A stretch of 64,000 bases of DNA from Bradyrhizobium canariense (lineage in GTDB: Bacteria > Pseudomonadota > Alphaproteobacteria > Rhizobiales > Xanthobacteraceae), in the NCBI RefSeq assembly GCF_018130465.1, contig NZ_JAFCKJ010000001.1, positions 620,001 through 684,000 on the forward strand, in the 5' to 3' direction. The notes beneath the pieces were generated by a model that was not told the DNA's origin, ran no database searches, and saw only the letters and a program-made list of their open reading frames with translations. The number at the start of each line of letters is the position of its first letter. The first letter of the stretch is position 1. The position numbers were made by a program, and so were the translations under genes. Positions 1 through 10,049 of the stretch are shown here, one piece after another.

Positions 1-411
1 CGCGACGAAGAGCTGCGGCACCTTTTTCGAGTTCATGTATTTGTGGATCGCCGAGTTCGGCGGCGTGCCGAGCGAGTTGAAGATGAACAGCACCTCGTCG
101 CTCTCGACCAGCTTGCGCGCCTGCTCCACGGTCTTCGGCGGCGAATAAGCGTCGTCGTAGCTGATGTAGTTGATCTTGCGGCCGTTGATGCCGCCCTCGT
201 CGTTGATCTTCTTGAAATAGGCGGCTTCGGTCCGCCCGATGATGCCGTAGGCGGAGGCCGGTCCGCTGTAGGGCATGATGTTGCCGACCTTGATCTCGGT
301 ATCGGTCGCGCCGGTATCGTATTTCTTCTGGGCCGAGGCAGTTGAGGTCGAGGCCGCAATGAGCGCGAGCGCCAGTGACGCGGCCGCAAGTTTGCCGGTG
401 ACAGCGGACAT
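1..411 (-). CDS. Branched-chain amino acid-type ABC transporter substrate-binding protein, first of three paralogs (3' end outside window)
   Basis: This is the first 137 codons of a periplasmic type I solute-binding protein (Leu/Ile/Val-binding fold, Peripla_BP_6). It opens with a signal peptide ending near ASA, followed by QKKYDTGATDTEIKVGNIM, a stretch almost identical in the two paralogs to the right. The start is ATG with a good purine-rich ribosome site (AGGGAGATAGGA) just upstream. The reading frame runs off the left edge without a stop, so the C-terminal two thirds are missing here. Being in tandem with two close relatives and the livGFHM-like genes, it probably feeds the same permease. 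Its ligand cannot be read from sequence; the next-door beta-oxidation operon suggests dicarboxylic or fatty acids (inference). Confidence 0.88.
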   Translation of the reverse strand, partial: MSAVTGKLAAASLALALIAASTSTASAQKKYDTGATDTEIKVGNIMPYSGPASAYGIIGRTEAAYFKKINDEGGINGRKINYISYDDAYSPPKTVEQARKLVESDEVLFIFNSLGTPPNSAIHKYMNSKKVPQLFVA

Positions 412-518
412 TCCTATCTCCCTATTTTCTTGGTGTGTGTGCGTCCCTTTTCTTGTGTTGCTTGTTTTTGGCGACGCGGCCGCAATTCAATACGATTTGG
501 CTGGTGCCTTCAACAGAA

Positions 519-545
519 AGCCCCTGCGACGGTGCCGCACGGGCT
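519..545 (-). terminator. Probable intrinsic terminator after the second binding-protein gene
   Basis: Read on the minus strand, a 10-bp stem with one mismatch (AGCCCGTGCG against CGCAGGGGCT) and a 7-nt loop is followed by a short T-rich run. It lies about 100 bases downstream of the stop of the binding-protein gene at 652-1878. It resembles the stronger hairpin at 1943-1968 in position and sequence, as if gene plus terminator had been duplicated together. Confidence 0.5.
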
Positions 546-651
546 GCTTCTTTAGTAGTCAGGGACGAGCGCGCCCTCGTGTGCGACTGCGAGAAGGCAC
601 AGCCGTCTTGAGTTGATTAACCAATCAGGAGCGATTTTGAGTTGCGCGGCT

Positions 652-1878
652 TCAGTGGCCGATCTCGCTCGAGATGATGTCCCCGAACAGCTCCCATTTC
701 CGGCCCTTGAACCGCATCATCTGGAGCTGCTCGATCGGGGCGAAATTATCGGCTGCGGTGTTGATCTTGATGCCGGGCAACAGCGTGTCGGGCTCGAAAT
801 CCTTCAGGCTGGCGGCCTGCTTCATGACGTTGTCGCGGGTGAGGTCGTCGCCGCACATCTGCAGCACCTTCACCATGGTCTGTGCCGCGGCATAGCCGAA
901 CGCCACGCCGGCATCGAGCTTGTTGGCCTTGGGATCGTACTGCGCGACGAAATTGTAGAACTTCTTCATGCCGTCGTCGGCGTTCCATTGCGGGTCGGAG
1001 CCGTCCTTGCTGTAGGTCGCCGACAGGATGCCTTGCGAGATCTCGAGCCCCGCCGGCTCGAGCACGCCGCCGACCGAGGCCGAGACGTTGGAGATGATGT
1101 GGACAGGATGCCAGTTGATCTCGGCCGCCTTCTTGATCGCCTGGGCGGCAAATTTCGGCGTGGTGATGCTGATCAAGATGTCGGCGCCGGAGGCCTTCAA
1201 TTTCACGACGTGCTCGTCGATTGCCGGCTCCGATGTGTCGTAGCCGTCTTCCAGCACGATCATCGAGGCCTTGGGCCCAAGGCCGTCCTTCAGCCCCTTC
1301 AGATAGTCCTTGCCGAAATCGTCGTTCTGGTAGAGCACGCCGATCTTGCCGTCCGGCTTCTCCGTCATGACGTATTTGGCGTAGATGCGCGCCTCGCTCG
1401 CGTAGCTCGGCTGCCAGCCCATGGTCCAGGGATATTGCTTCGGATCGTTCCACTTCGAAGCGCCGCTCGCCACGAACAATTGCGGCACCTTCTTCTCGTT
1501 CATGTATTTGCGGATGGCGCCGTTGGTGGAGGTGCCGAGCGAGCCGAAGATCAGCAGCACCCCATCGCTCTCGACCAGCTTGCGGGCCTGCTCGACCGTC
1601 TTCGGCGGCGAATAGCCGTCGTCATAGGAGATGAACTTGATCTTGCGGCCGCCGATGCCGCCCTCGGCATTGATCTTGTTGAAATAGGCTTCCTCGGCCT
1701 TGCCGATCGCGGCATAGGCGGAGGCCGGGCCGCTATAGGGCATGATGTTGCCGATCTTGATCTCGGTATCGGAAGCGCCGCTGTCGTATTTCTTCTGCGC
1801 CAGTGCCGGGCCGCCCATCGCAGTGCACAACACAAATGCGGCCCAAAGGGCCGCAACCTGAAATCGAACGGCAGTCAT
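652..1878 (-). CDS. Branched-chain amino acid-type ABC transporter substrate-binding protein, second paralog
   Basis: A periplasmic solute-binding protein of about 408 residues, the usual length for the LivJ/LivK-like Peripla_BP_6 family. A signal peptide ends at ALA, then comes QKKYDSGASDTEIKIGNIMPY and later the family's NAAKxxVLYQNDDFGKDYLKG-type segment. The frame is open further upstream, but ATG at 1878 is chosen because GGGAG sits 5 bases before it and it gives a proper signal peptide. It is the middle of three tandem paralogs and is separated from the third by a strong terminator, so it may be expressed separately from the permease genes. Ligand unknown; dicarboxylate or fatty acid binding is inferred from the neighbourhood. 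Confidence 0.92.
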   Translation of the reverse strand: MTAVRFQVAALWAAFVLCTAMGGPALAQKKYDSGASDTEIKIGNIMPYSGPASAYAAIGKAEEAYFNKINAEGGIGGRKIKFISYDDGYSPPKTVEQARKLVESDGVLLIFGSLGTSTNGAIRKYMNEKKVPQLFVASGASKWNDPKQYPWTMGWQPSYASEARIYAKYVMTEKPDGKIGVLYQNDDFGKDYLKGLKDGLGPKASMIVLEDGYDTSEPAIDEHVVKLKASGADILISITTPKFAAQAIKKAAEINWHPVHIISNVSASVGGVLEPAGLEISQGILSATYSKDGSDPQWNADDGMKKFYNFVAQYDPKANKLDAGVAFGYAAAQTMVKVLQMCGDDLTRDNVMKQAASLKDFEPDTLLPGIKINTAADNFAPIEQLQMMRFKGRKWELFGDIISSEIGH

Positions 1879-1942
1879 TTCGCTCCCACCCCGGCTGGAT
1901 CGGCGCCGCATTGAACAAAATTGAGGCCTGACGTCAACAAAA

Positions 1943-1968
1943 AGCCCCCGCGATTGCTCGCGGGGGCT
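1943..1968 (-). terminator. Strong intrinsic terminator after the third binding-protein gene
   Basis: A perfect 11-bp stem (AGCCCCCGCGA with TCGCGGGGGCT) has a 4-nt loop and is followed on the minus strand by TTTTTGTTG. It lies 29 bases after the stop of the gene at 1997-3232 and only 65 bases before the next binding-protein start. It should end the liv-type transcript or sharply reduce expression of the two genes beyond it. Confidence 0.8.
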
Positions 1969-1996
1969 GCTTGGCTGCGACTATGGCGTCGGCGCG

Positions 1997-3232
1997 CTAT
2001 TCCGGAGCGACGTCGCCGCTCAGGATCTCGCCGAACGGTTCCCATTTCTCGCCCTTGAAGCGCTGCATCTGGAGCTGGGAAATTGGCGCGAAATCGGTCG
2101 CGCTGGTGTTGACCTTGACGCCGGGCAGCAGCGTGTCCGGCGCGAAGTCCTTCAGGCTTGCCGCCTGCTTCATGAGATTGGCGCGGGTGAGATCGTCGCC
2201 GCACATCTCCAGTGCCTTGGCCAGCGTCTGCGCTGCGCCATAGCCATAGACCACGCTGGTGTCGGTCTTGTCCGCGCCCGGCATGTACTTGTCGAGGAAT
2301 TCGGACCACTTCTTCATGCCGGGATCGTCGTTCCAGCGCGGATCGGCGCCATCCTTGGCATAGGCCGCCGACAGCACACCCTGCGAGGCCTCGAAGCCGG
2401 CCGGCTTCATCACGCTGCCGACCGAGGCCGACACGTTGGTGATGATCTGGAGCGGCTTCCAGCTCAGCTCGGCGGTCTTCTTGATGGTCTGGGCGCCGAA
2501 TTTCGGCGTCGTGTAGATCACGAGCACGTCCGGATTGGCGGCCTTGATCTTGACGATGTGGCCGTCGATCGAGGGCTCGGACACCTCGTAGCTCTCCTCC
2601 ATGATGATCATGGACGAGGCCTTGGCGCCGAGGCCGTCCTTGGTGCCCTTGAGGTAATCTTTGCCGAAATCGTCGTTCTGATAGAGGATCGCGATCTTCG
2701 CGTCCGGCTTCTCCTTCAACAGCCATTTCGCATAGATCTGCGCTTCGCTCTGGTAGGAGGGCTGCCAGCCGATGGTCCAGGGGAAGTTTTTCGGATCGTT
2801 CCACTTGGTGGCGCCGGTGGCGACGAACAGCTGCGGAATCTTCTTGGCGTTCAAATATTTCTGGATCGCGCTGTTCGACGGCGTGCCGAGCGGATTGAAC
2901 ACGGCAAGCACCTCGTCGCTCTCGACCAGCTTGCGGACCTGCTCGACGGCCTTCGGCGGCGAATAGGCGTCGTCATAGGTGACAAAGTTGATCTTGCGGC
3001 CGTTGATACCGCCCTTGTCGTTGATCATCTTGAAATAGGCTTCTTCGGTCTTGCCGATGATGCCGTAAGCCGAGGCCGGACCGCTGTACGGCATGATGTT
3101 GCCGATCTTGATCTCGGTGTCGGAAGCGCCGGTGTCGTATTTCTTTTGGGCGAGAGCGGCGCCGGAGGTGAGAGTGATGACCGCCGTTGCCGTGACCAGC
3201 GCAGCGGTTCGCAGTGTTCTTTCAAAAAACAA
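1997..3232 (-). CDS. Branched-chain amino acid-type ABC transporter substrate-binding protein, third paralog
   Basis: A 411-residue periplasmic solute-binding protein with a signal peptide (cleavage near ALA) and the same mature N-terminus, QKKYDTGASDTEIKIGNIM, as its two neighbours. The start is TTG: it is preceded by AAGGAG at 7-base spacing and no other start gives a complete signal peptide. It follows livM by 33 bases, so it is the binding protein most clearly in the same transcript as the permease. It would deliver its ligand to LivH/LivM. The substrate is unproven; in R. palustris, binding proteins beside the pim operon are, from memory, associated with fatty or dicarboxylic acids. Confidence 0.92.
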   Translation of the reverse strand: MFFERTLRTAALVTATAVITLTSGAALAQKKYDTGASDTEIKIGNIMPYSGPASAYGIIGKTEEAYFKMINDKGGINGRKINFVTYDDAYSPPKAVEQVRKLVESDEVLAVFNPLGTPSNSAIQKYLNAKKIPQLFVATGATKWNDPKNFPWTIGWQPSYQSEAQIYAKWLLKEKPDAKIAILYQNDDFGKDYLKGTKDGLGAKASSMIIMEESYEVSEPSIDGHIVKIKAANPDVLVIYTTPKFGAQTIKKTAELSWKPLQIITNVSASVGSVMKPAGFEASQGVLSAAYAKDGADPRWNDDPGMKKWSEFLDKYMPGADKTDTSVVYGYGAAQTLAKALEMCGDDLTRANLMKQAASLKDFAPDTLLPGVKVNTSATDFAPISQLQMQRFKGEKWEPFGEILSGDVAPE

Positions 3233-3265
3233 TTCGGGTCTCCTTGAGCTTAATCAAACGGGTTG

Positions 3266-4285
3266 TCAGTTCTTTCTGAGCCGGCCGACGAGTTGCTGGC
3301 CCAGGATCGCGATCTGCCTTGCGCCATGCGGCACGAGGTAGATGACGAGGAACAGGAGCACGCCGAACACCGCGCCGGAGAGGCCTTTGGAGATGCCCTC
3401 CGCCATGTTCGGCACGAAGATGATGAAGGCAGCGCCGACGATCGAGCCGGGCAGCCAGCCGACGCCGCCGACGACCATGCCGAGGAACAGCGAGATCGCG
3501 AGCGTGATGGTGTAGCTGTCGGGCGCGACGAACTGCACCGCGATGGCGCCGAGCGAGCCGGCGATGCCGGTGATGGCGGCGGACACGCCGAAGGCCAGTG
3601 TCTTGTACAGTGCGACGTCGACGCCCATGGCGGAAGCCGCGATCTCGTTGTCGCGGATCGCCATGAAGGCGCGGCCCGAACGGGAGCGCAGCAGGTTCAC
3701 CGAGAAAATGTAGATCGCGAGCACGACGGCGAGCGAGAAGTAGTACAGCCACATGTCCTGCGACATCGGCAGGCCGAACGGCGCATCGGGCTTGGTGACG
3801 ACGAGGCCCTGCACGCCGCCGGTCCAGTGCTCGAGGAAGTTCAGCTTCAAGAGCTGCGGCATGGCGGTGGCGAGCGCGAAGGTCGCGAGCGCGAGGTAGA
3901 CGCCGGAGAGCCGCAGCGCCGGCTGCCCGAACAGGAAGCCGAAGCCGAAGCAGACCACGCCTGCGATCGGCAAGGTCAGCGCGTAGTTGACGTTGAAATG
4001 CTCCATCAGCACGGCCGTGGTATAGGCGCCGACGGCGTAGAACGCGCTCTGGCCGAGCGAGAACTGGCCGCTTCCGCCGGTCAGGATGTTCAGCGCCAGC
4101 ACCGCGAGCCCGTAGATCAGGAGCATCGTCATCTGGAAGATGATGAAGTTCTTGACGAAGACAGGCATGATGATCAGTGCGGCAAGCACCACCAGCGAGG
4201 TGCCGGTGCCCAGCGTCATGGCCCGCTTCGGAACGGCCTCGACCGCCTGGTGGCCTTCTGCAACGACTTCTTCTGCAGCGCTCAT
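3266..4285 (-). CDS. livM: ABC transporter permease, LivM type
   Basis: An inner-membrane permease of about 339 residues with roughly ten hydrophobic segments. It carries the BPD_transp_2 signature around LTGGSGQFSLGQSAFYAVGAYT and the conserved region ending LPGSIVGAAFIIFVPN. It pairs with the LivH-type protein to form the channel of a branched-chain-amino-acid-type (HAAT) importer. ATG at 4285 is chosen over an in-frame TTG six bases upstream that overlaps the livH stop. The gene follows livH by two bases and precedes the third binding protein. The soluble N-terminal stretch of about 25 residues (MSAAEEVVAEGHQ) is slightly long for the family. Confidence 0.92.
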   Translation of the reverse strand: MSAAEEVVAEGHQAVEAVPKRAMTLGTGTSLVVLAALIIMPVFVKNFIIFQMTMLLIYGLAVLALNILTGGSGQFSLGQSAFYAVGAYTTAVLMEHFNVNYALTLPIAGVVCFGFGFLFGQPALRLSGVYLALATFALATAMPQLLKLNFLEHWTGGVQGLVVTKPDAPFGLPMSQDMWLYYFSLAVVLAIYIFSVNLLRSRSGRAFMAIRDNEIAASAMGVDVALYKTLAFGVSAAITGIAGSLGAIAVQFVAPDSYTITLAISLFLGMVVGGVGWLPGSIVGAAFIIFVPNMAEGISKGLSGAVFGVLLFLVIYLVPHGARQIAILGQQLVGRLRKN

Positions 4286-4287
4286 GA

Positions 4288-5166
4288 TCAAACTCGCTTG
4301 ACGATTTGCCGGCCGAACAGGCCGGCGGGTTTGACGACCAGGACGGAGATGATCAGCGCGAGCGCGATCGGAAGTTTCAGCTCGTTGCCGACGCCGGGGA
4401 TGTAGGTGCCGGCGAGGTTCTCGAAGACACCGACCAGGAAGCCGCCGACCACGGCGCCGAACGGGCTGGTCAGTCCGCCCAGCACCGCGGCGGCAAAGCC
4501 GTAGATCAGCACGCCACCCATCATGTTGGGCTCGAGGAACACGACCGGGGCGATCAGCATTCCGGCGATGGCGCCGATGGCGGAGGCCATGCCCCAGCCG
4601 AGCGCGATCATCCAGCTCGTGTTGATGCCGACCAGGCGGGCCGATTCAGGCACCGAGGCGGCCGCCCGCATGGCGAGGCCGATCTTGGTGTACTGGAAGA
4701 AGAAATAGAGCCCGATCAGCAGCAGCACGGTGACGCCGATCATGCCGGCCTGGTGGGTCGAGATCAGCTGGCTGCCGAGGAACGGCGAGGAGCCGAACGG
4801 GGTCGGATACTGCTTGATGGTGAAGTCCCAGATCAGGCCGGCCGAGGAGTTGATGATCGCATAGAGCGCGATGAAGCCGGCGACATTGGTCAGCACCGGC
4901 GCCTTGGCGAGCGGCTTGAACAGGATGCGTTCGATCGCGATGCCGCCGACGAAGGAGAGCGCCAGCGCGATGATGAACGCGCCCCAATAGGGAATGCCCC
5001 ACTGCATCAGCTGCCAGGAGATGAAGGTCGAGAACATCGCCATCTCGCCCTGCGCGAAGTTGAGATGGTCGATCGCCTGGTAGATCATGACCACGGCGAG
5101 CGCCATGCAGGCATAGATCGCGCCCGTGGCGATGCCGGCCAGCACTTGGTTGGTGAACAGCTCCAT
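4288..5166 (-). CDS. livH: ABC transporter permease, LivH type
   Basis: A 292-residue inner-membrane permease. The start MELFTNQVLAGIATGAIYACMALAVVMIYQA and the motif DHLNFAQGEMAMFSTF are classic LivH. About eight hydrophobic segments can be seen. It forms the translocation path with LivM, powered by the two adjacent ATPases. It lies 12 bases after the livF stop, in one compact minus-strand operon. Substrate class is not readable from the permease itself. Confidence 0.93.
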   Translation of the reverse strand: MELFTNQVLAGIATGAIYACMALAVVMIYQAIDHLNFAQGEMAMFSTFISWQLMQWGIPYWGAFIIALALSFVGGIAIERILFKPLAKAPVLTNVAGFIALYAIINSSAGLIWDFTIKQYPTPFGSSPFLGSQLISTHQAGMIGVTVLLLIGLYFFFQYTKIGLAMRAAASVPESARLVGINTSWMIALGWGMASAIGAIAGMLIAPVVFLEPNMMGGVLIYGFAAAVLGGLTSPFGAVVGGFLVGVFENLAGTYIPGVGNELKLPIALALIISVLVVKPAGLFGRQIVKRV

Positions 5167-5178
5167 CGTGCCGGCTCC

Positions 5179-5888
5179 TCAGTAACCCAGATAGGATTTG
5201 CGGATTTCTTCGTTGTTCGCGATGTCCTTGGCGTTGCCCGACATCACGATGCGGCCGGTCTCGATCACATAGGCCTGGTCGGCGAGCTCGAGCGCGAGCT
5301 GGGCGTTCTGCTCGACCACCAGGATCGACACCTTGTCCTCGCGATTGATCTTGCCGAGGATGCCGAACAGGTCGCGCACCACCAGCGGCGCCAGGCCGAA
5401 GGACGGCTCGTCCAGCAGCATCAGCCGCGGCCGCAGCATCAGCGCACGGGCGACCGCGAGCATCTGCTGCTCGCCGCCGGACAGCGTGCCGGCCTGCTGG
5501 GTGTGTCGCTGCTTCAGCACCGGGAAATGCGCATACATGCGCTCGATGTCGGAGACGATGCCGGCATTGTCCTTGCGGGTGATGGCGCCGAGCTGGAGGT
5601 TTTCCTCCACCGTCATGGTGGTGAAGGTGCCGCGGCCCTGCGGCACATGCGCGATGCCGAACCGCACGATGCTCTCGGTGGAGCGGTTGTTCAGCGGCTT
5701 GCCGTCGAACTCGATTCCGCCGGTGGAGCGCACCATGTTGCAGATCGCGCGCAGTGTCGTGGTCTTGCCGGCGCCGTTGGCCCCCAGCAGCGTGGTCAGC
5801 GATCCCTCGCTGAGCGAGAAGGAGAGACCATGGAGCGCCTGGACCTGGCCGTAATAGGCGCGCAGGTCCTTGACGTTGAGCAGCGTCG

Positions 5889-5892
<4 letters not shown>
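5179..5892 (-). CDS. livF: ABC transporter ATP-binding protein, LivF type
   Basis: A 237-residue cytoplasmic ATPase. Walker A is GANGAGKTT (residues about 37-45), the signature is LSGGEQQMLAVARAL and Walker B is RLMLLDEPSFGLAP, the last being characteristic of LivF. The ATG overlaps the livG stop by 4 bases (ATGA), so translation of the two is probably coupled. With LivG it forms the nucleotide-binding dimer of the importer. Confidence 0.94.
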
Positions 5893-6686
<794 letters not shown>

Positions 6687-6752
6687 CTCGTCTCGCCCAC
6701 TCTGTTCAGTGAGCGAAGGGGCGATGTGAACCGCTCCCGATGATGACAAAGG

Positions 6753-7619
6753 CTATCTGATCCCCTCGGCCACACGCGCAACTTTCCCTCCTGATTTCAG
6801 CTTTTTGCTGACGTCTTTTTTGGAATGCGGCATCAGACCCCCAAGTGCCGCTTCGATGTTCCTTACCATCGCAAGCAGACGCGGTCCAATGTCGTTGATC
6901 AACCGCTCTTCCGTGAAGCGGAATGCAGGCGCGCCGCAATTGAATGCGTAAGGCCCGGTTCCGTCGTTGAGCCTGAGCGCGACGCCGGCGGCGCCGATGT
7001 CGTCGTGCCAGTCGCCGACGGAAATTGCAAAGCCGTGTTTCGCGACGGTCTCGCCGGAACGTTCCAGCCCGTCGCGCATCTTGGGCCAGCGGCTGCCGTA
7101 ATGTTCGCGCAGGACACGCGACAATTCGGCGCGATCCTCGTCGCCCAGCGCCCAGAAATAGGCGCGGCCCATCGCGCTGGTTGCAATCGGCACGCGGGAG
7201 CCGACGTCAAGTTGAACGCCGACCGTCTCGCTGCCGCGACTCTGCCCGAAATAGATCATGCTGTGGCGATCGCGGCCGCCGATCGCAACGGCTCCCCCGG
7301 TCGCGCGCATCACGTCCTCGCGGAACGGTTCGGACAAATGCCGAACGCCGAGATTGGATAACGCGGCGTAGCCGAGCGCCATCGCAGCCGGCGCAAGCTG
7401 ATACTTCTCGAAGCGGGGAACCGGCGTGAGATAGCCGAGCTTCGTCAACGTATAGGTCAGCCGCGAAACGGTCGGCTTGGGCAAATTGGTACGGGCCGCG
7501 ATTTCCTGATTGCCTAGAAGTCCGTCGTTGGGCTGGAATGCGCGCAATACGTCAAGTCCGCGGGAAAGCGCGACAACGAAATTCCGGTCGGTCGCGGTCT
7601 TCTTTCCTGTACGCTTCAT
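6753..7619 (-). CDS. IclR-family transcriptional regulator
   Basis: A 288-residue DNA-binding protein with the IclR layout: an N-terminal winged helix-turn-helix (LGNQEIAARTNLPKPTVSRLTYTLTKLGYL, about residues 37-66) followed by a GAF-like effector domain. ATG at 7619 is chosen; upstream codons in frame do not look like protein. It is divergent from the pim-type operon and upstream of the liv-type genes on the same strand. The shared intergenic region contains a perfect palindrome at 7687-7705. The likely role is substrate-responsive control of both flanks (inference); the effector would be the acid or its CoA ester. Confidence 0.9.
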   Translation of the reverse strand: MKRTGKKTATDRNFVVALSRGLDVLRAFQPNDGLLGNQEIAARTNLPKPTVSRLTYTLTKLGYLTPVPRFEKYQLAPAAMALGYAALSNLGVRHLSEPFREDVMRATGGAVAIGGRDRHSMIYFGQSRGSETVGVQLDVGSRVPIATSAMGRAYFWALGDEDRAELSRVLREHYGSRWPKMRDGLERSGETVAKHGFAISVGDWHDDIGAAGVALRLNDGTGPYAFNCGAPAFRFTEERLINDIGPRLLAMVRNIEAALGGLMPHSKKDVSKKLKSGGKVARVAEGIR

Positions 7620-7686
7620 CCCTGATCTGCTTCTTGCGCGGAGTCGTTGACAAGCCACGTGCTTCAAAATAACCCTGCCGTCAAGA

Positions 7687-7705
7687 TGCGGAATTAAATT
7701 CCGCA
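7687..7705. promoter_or_regulatory. Candidate IclR-type operator (perfect 19-bp palindrome)
   Basis: TGCGGAATT-A-AATTCCGCA is a perfect 9-1-9 inverted repeat. It lies 67 bases upstream of the iclR start and 42 bases upstream of the fusion-enzyme start. IclR-family sites are commonly short palindromes built on GGAA/TTCC half-sites, which fits. This is the only such palindrome noticed in the intergenic region, so one site could serve both divergent promoters. Binding is inferred. Confidence 0.65.
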
Positions 7706-7747
7706 GTGCGAAATCGAACAAAAGTTACCCCACCAAGGAGGGACACC

Positions 7748-9844
7748 GTGAGCGAAGTGGTCAAGCTTGAGCGTCATGACGAAGTCGGGATCGTCACGGT
7801 CGACAGCCCTCCGGTCAATGCGCTGAGCGCCGCGGTTCGCGGCGGTATTTTGGAGTGCATCAAGGCCGCGGTCGCCGATCCCGCTATCAAGGGCATCGTG
7901 CTGACCTGCGCCGGCCGCACCTTCATTGCGGGGGCCGACATCACCGAATTCGGCAAGCCGCCGAAGTCGCCTGCCCTCAACGACGTGCTTTCCGAGATCG
8001 AGAACTCGCCCAAGCCGGTCGTGGCCGCGATCCACGGCACCGCGCTCGGCGGTGGGCTCGAGGTCGCGCTCGCCTGCCATTTTCGCGTTGCTGTGAAAGA
8101 AGCCAAGCTCGGCCTGCCCGAGGTGAAGCTCGGCCTGCTGCCGGGCGCCGGCGGCACCCAGCGCCTGCCGCGCGCGGTCGGGCCGGAGCTTGCGGTCAAG
8201 ATGATCGTCGGCGGTGATCCGATCGGTGCGGCGGAAGCGCTGAAGAACGGCCTGATCGAGGAGATCGTCGAGGGCCCGGCTGTCGGAGGCGAAGCCTTCG
8301 TGCGAAAGCTGCTGGCCGAAAAGCGTCCGTTGCGCCGCCTGCGCGACGACGACTCCAAGATCGCGGCGGCCAAGGCCGACCGCTCGATCTTCACCAATGC
8401 GGTCGCCGCCATGACCAAGAAGTCACGCGGCCTGGAAGCGCCGTTCGCGGCGGCCGACGCCGTCGGCTACGCCATCGACCTGCCGTTCGACGAGGGCCTC
8501 AAGAAGGAGCGCGAGGGCTTCCTGAAGCTCGTCGCCAGCGATCAGTCCAAGGCGCAGCGTTATGCCTTCTTCGCCGAGCGCGAGGCCAGCAAGATCGCCG
8601 GCGTCCCGGAAGGCACCAAGCCGCGGCCCGTGAACCGCGTCGCCATCCTCGGCGCCGGCACGATGGGCGGCGGCATAGCGATGTCCTTTGCCAATGCCGG
8701 CGTTCCCGTCACCCTGATCGAGACCGGCGAGGAGCAGCTCAAGCGCGGCCTCGGCATCATGCAGAAGAACTGGGAAGCGACCGCGGCGCGCGGCGGCATC
8801 CCGGCGGACGCGCCCGCCAAGCGCATGGCGCTGATCAACGGCGTCGTGGGCATCGAGAACGTCGGCGATGCCGACCTCGTCATCGAAGCCGTGTTCGAGA
8901 CCATGGCGGTGAAGAAGGAAGTGTTCGGCAAGCTCGACCAGTACGTCAAGCCGGGCGCCGTGCTCGCCTCCAACACCTCGTACCTGAACATCGACGAGAT
9001 CGCGAAGTCGACCAAGCGTCCGCAGGACGTGCTCGGCATGCACTTCTTCTCGCCCGCCAACGTCATGAAGTTGTGCGAGATCGTGCGCGCCGACAAGACC
9101 GCGCCGGATGCCCTTGTGACGGCTGTCTCGATCGCGCGCAAAATCGCAAAAGTGCCGGCGGTGGTCGGCGTCTGCGACGGCTTCGTCGGCAACCGCATGC
9201 TGGCCCAGCGCGGCAAGCAGTCGGAGAAACTGCTGTTCGAAGGCGCGCTTCCGCAGCAGGTCGACGCCGTCGTGACGAAGTTCGGCATGCCGATGGGGCC
9301 GTTCGCGATGGGCGACCTCGCAGGCCTCGACATCGGCTGGCGCTCGCGCAAGGACCGCGGCATCAAGTCGGAGATCGCGGACGCGCTCTGCGAAGCCGGT
9401 CGCTTCGGCCAGAAGACCGGCAAGGGCTATTACAAGTACGAAGCCGGCTCCCGTTCGGCGCTGCCGGATCCCGAGGTCGAGAAGCTGATCGACGAGACGC
9501 TGCTGCGCCTCGGCCGCAAGAAGCGCGTCGTCAGCGACGACGAGATCCTCGAACGCATGATGTATCCGATGATCAACGAGGGCGCGAAGATCCTGGAAGA
9601 AGGCATCGCCGCGCGTCCCTCCGATATCGATGTGGTCTGGCTCTATGGCTATGGCTGGCCGATCTACCGCGGCGGCCCGATGTTCTGGGCCGACACCGTC
9701 GGCCTCAAGCACATCGCCGATCGTCTCTCCTTCTATGCCAAGGAGACCAACGACCCCAGCCTCGAGCCCGCGCCGCTGCTGAAGAAGCTCGCGGCCGAAG
9801 GCAAGACGTTTGCGTCGCTGGCGGCGGCGTCGAAAGCGGCTTGA
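7748..9844 (+). CDS. pimF: Bifunctional enoyl-CoA hydratase / 3-hydroxyacyl-CoA dehydrogenase (PimF/FadB-like)
   Basis: A 698-residue beta-oxidation fusion enzyme. The N-terminal crotonase domain (about 1-180) has the oxyanion-hole glycine run [20 protein letters not shown] and the glutamate pair E105/E125 expected of active hydratases. The NAD-binding dehydrogenase domain starts near residue 296 ([21 protein letters not shown]) and has the HFFSPANVM motif; two helical C-terminal 3HCDH domains follow. The start is GTG with a strong AAGGAGGG five bases away; an upstream in-frame GTG at 7706 overlaps the palindrome and lacks a ribosome site. It hydrates enoyl-CoA and oxidises the 3-hydroxyacyl-CoA. 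It is first in an operon whose order matches R. palustris pimFABCD. Confidence 0.93.
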   Translation: MSEVVKLERHDEVGIVTVDSPPVNALSAAVRGGILECIKAAVADPAIKGIVLTCAGRTFIAGADITEFGKPPKSPALNDVLSEIENSPKPVVAAIHGTALGGGLEVALACHFRVAVKEAKLGLPEVKLGLLPGAGGTQRLPRAVGPELAVKMIVGGDPIGAAEALKNGLIEEIVEGPAVGGEAFVRKLLAEKRPLRRLRDDDSKIAAAKADRSIFTNAVAAMTKKSRGLEAPFAAADAVGYAIDLPFDEGLKKEREGFLKLVASDQSKAQRYAFFAEREASKIAGVPEGTKPRPVNRVAILGAGTMGGGIAMSFANAGVPVTLIETGEEQLKRGLGIMQKNWEATAARGGIPADAPAKRMALINGVVGIENVGDADLVIEAVFETMAVKKEVFGKLDQYVKPGAVLASNTSYLNIDEIAKSTKRPQDVLGMHFFSPANVMKLCEIVRADKTAPDALVTAVSIARKIAKVPAVVGVCDGFVGNRMLAQRGKQSEKLLFEGALPQQVDAVVTKFGMPMGPFAMGDLAGLDIGWRSRKDRGIKSEIADALCEAGRFGQKTGKGYYKYEAGSRSALPDPEVEKLIDETLLRLGRKKRVVSDDEILERMMYPMINEGAKILEEGIAARPSDIDVVWLYGYGWPIYRGGPMFWADTVGLKHIADRLSFYAKETNDPSLEPAPLLKKLAAEGKTFASLAAASKAA

Positions 9845-9890
9845 TCGGATTGGGCGCTGTGGCTGCGATGACTCATTCTGGGCGACGCCC

Positions 9891-10003
9891 TCTCCGTTCC
9901 CTCCCCCCTTGCGGGGGAGGGTCAGGGAGGGGGGTAACCCCGGGCGAGGTCAGCGTTTGTAGCTACCCCCTTCCCCAACCCTTCCCCGCAAGGGGGAAGG
10001 GAG
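9891..10003. repeat. GC-rich palindromic intergenic element (CCCTCCCCC/CCCTTCCCC type)
   Basis: Two hairpins, CCCTCCCCC-loop-GGGGGAGGG (9899-9921) and CCCTTCCCC-loop-GGGGAAGGG (9979-10001), lie in opposite ends of the 205-base gap between the first two operon genes. The pattern is a dispersed intergenic element of the kind common in Bradyrhizobium, not a gene. It could act as an RNA hairpin affecting stability or partial termination within the operon. Confidence 0.7.
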
Positions 10004-10049
10004 CCTGTCGGTCCGTGCCAGCCTTACGTTTGCAAAGTATCGATCTTTA

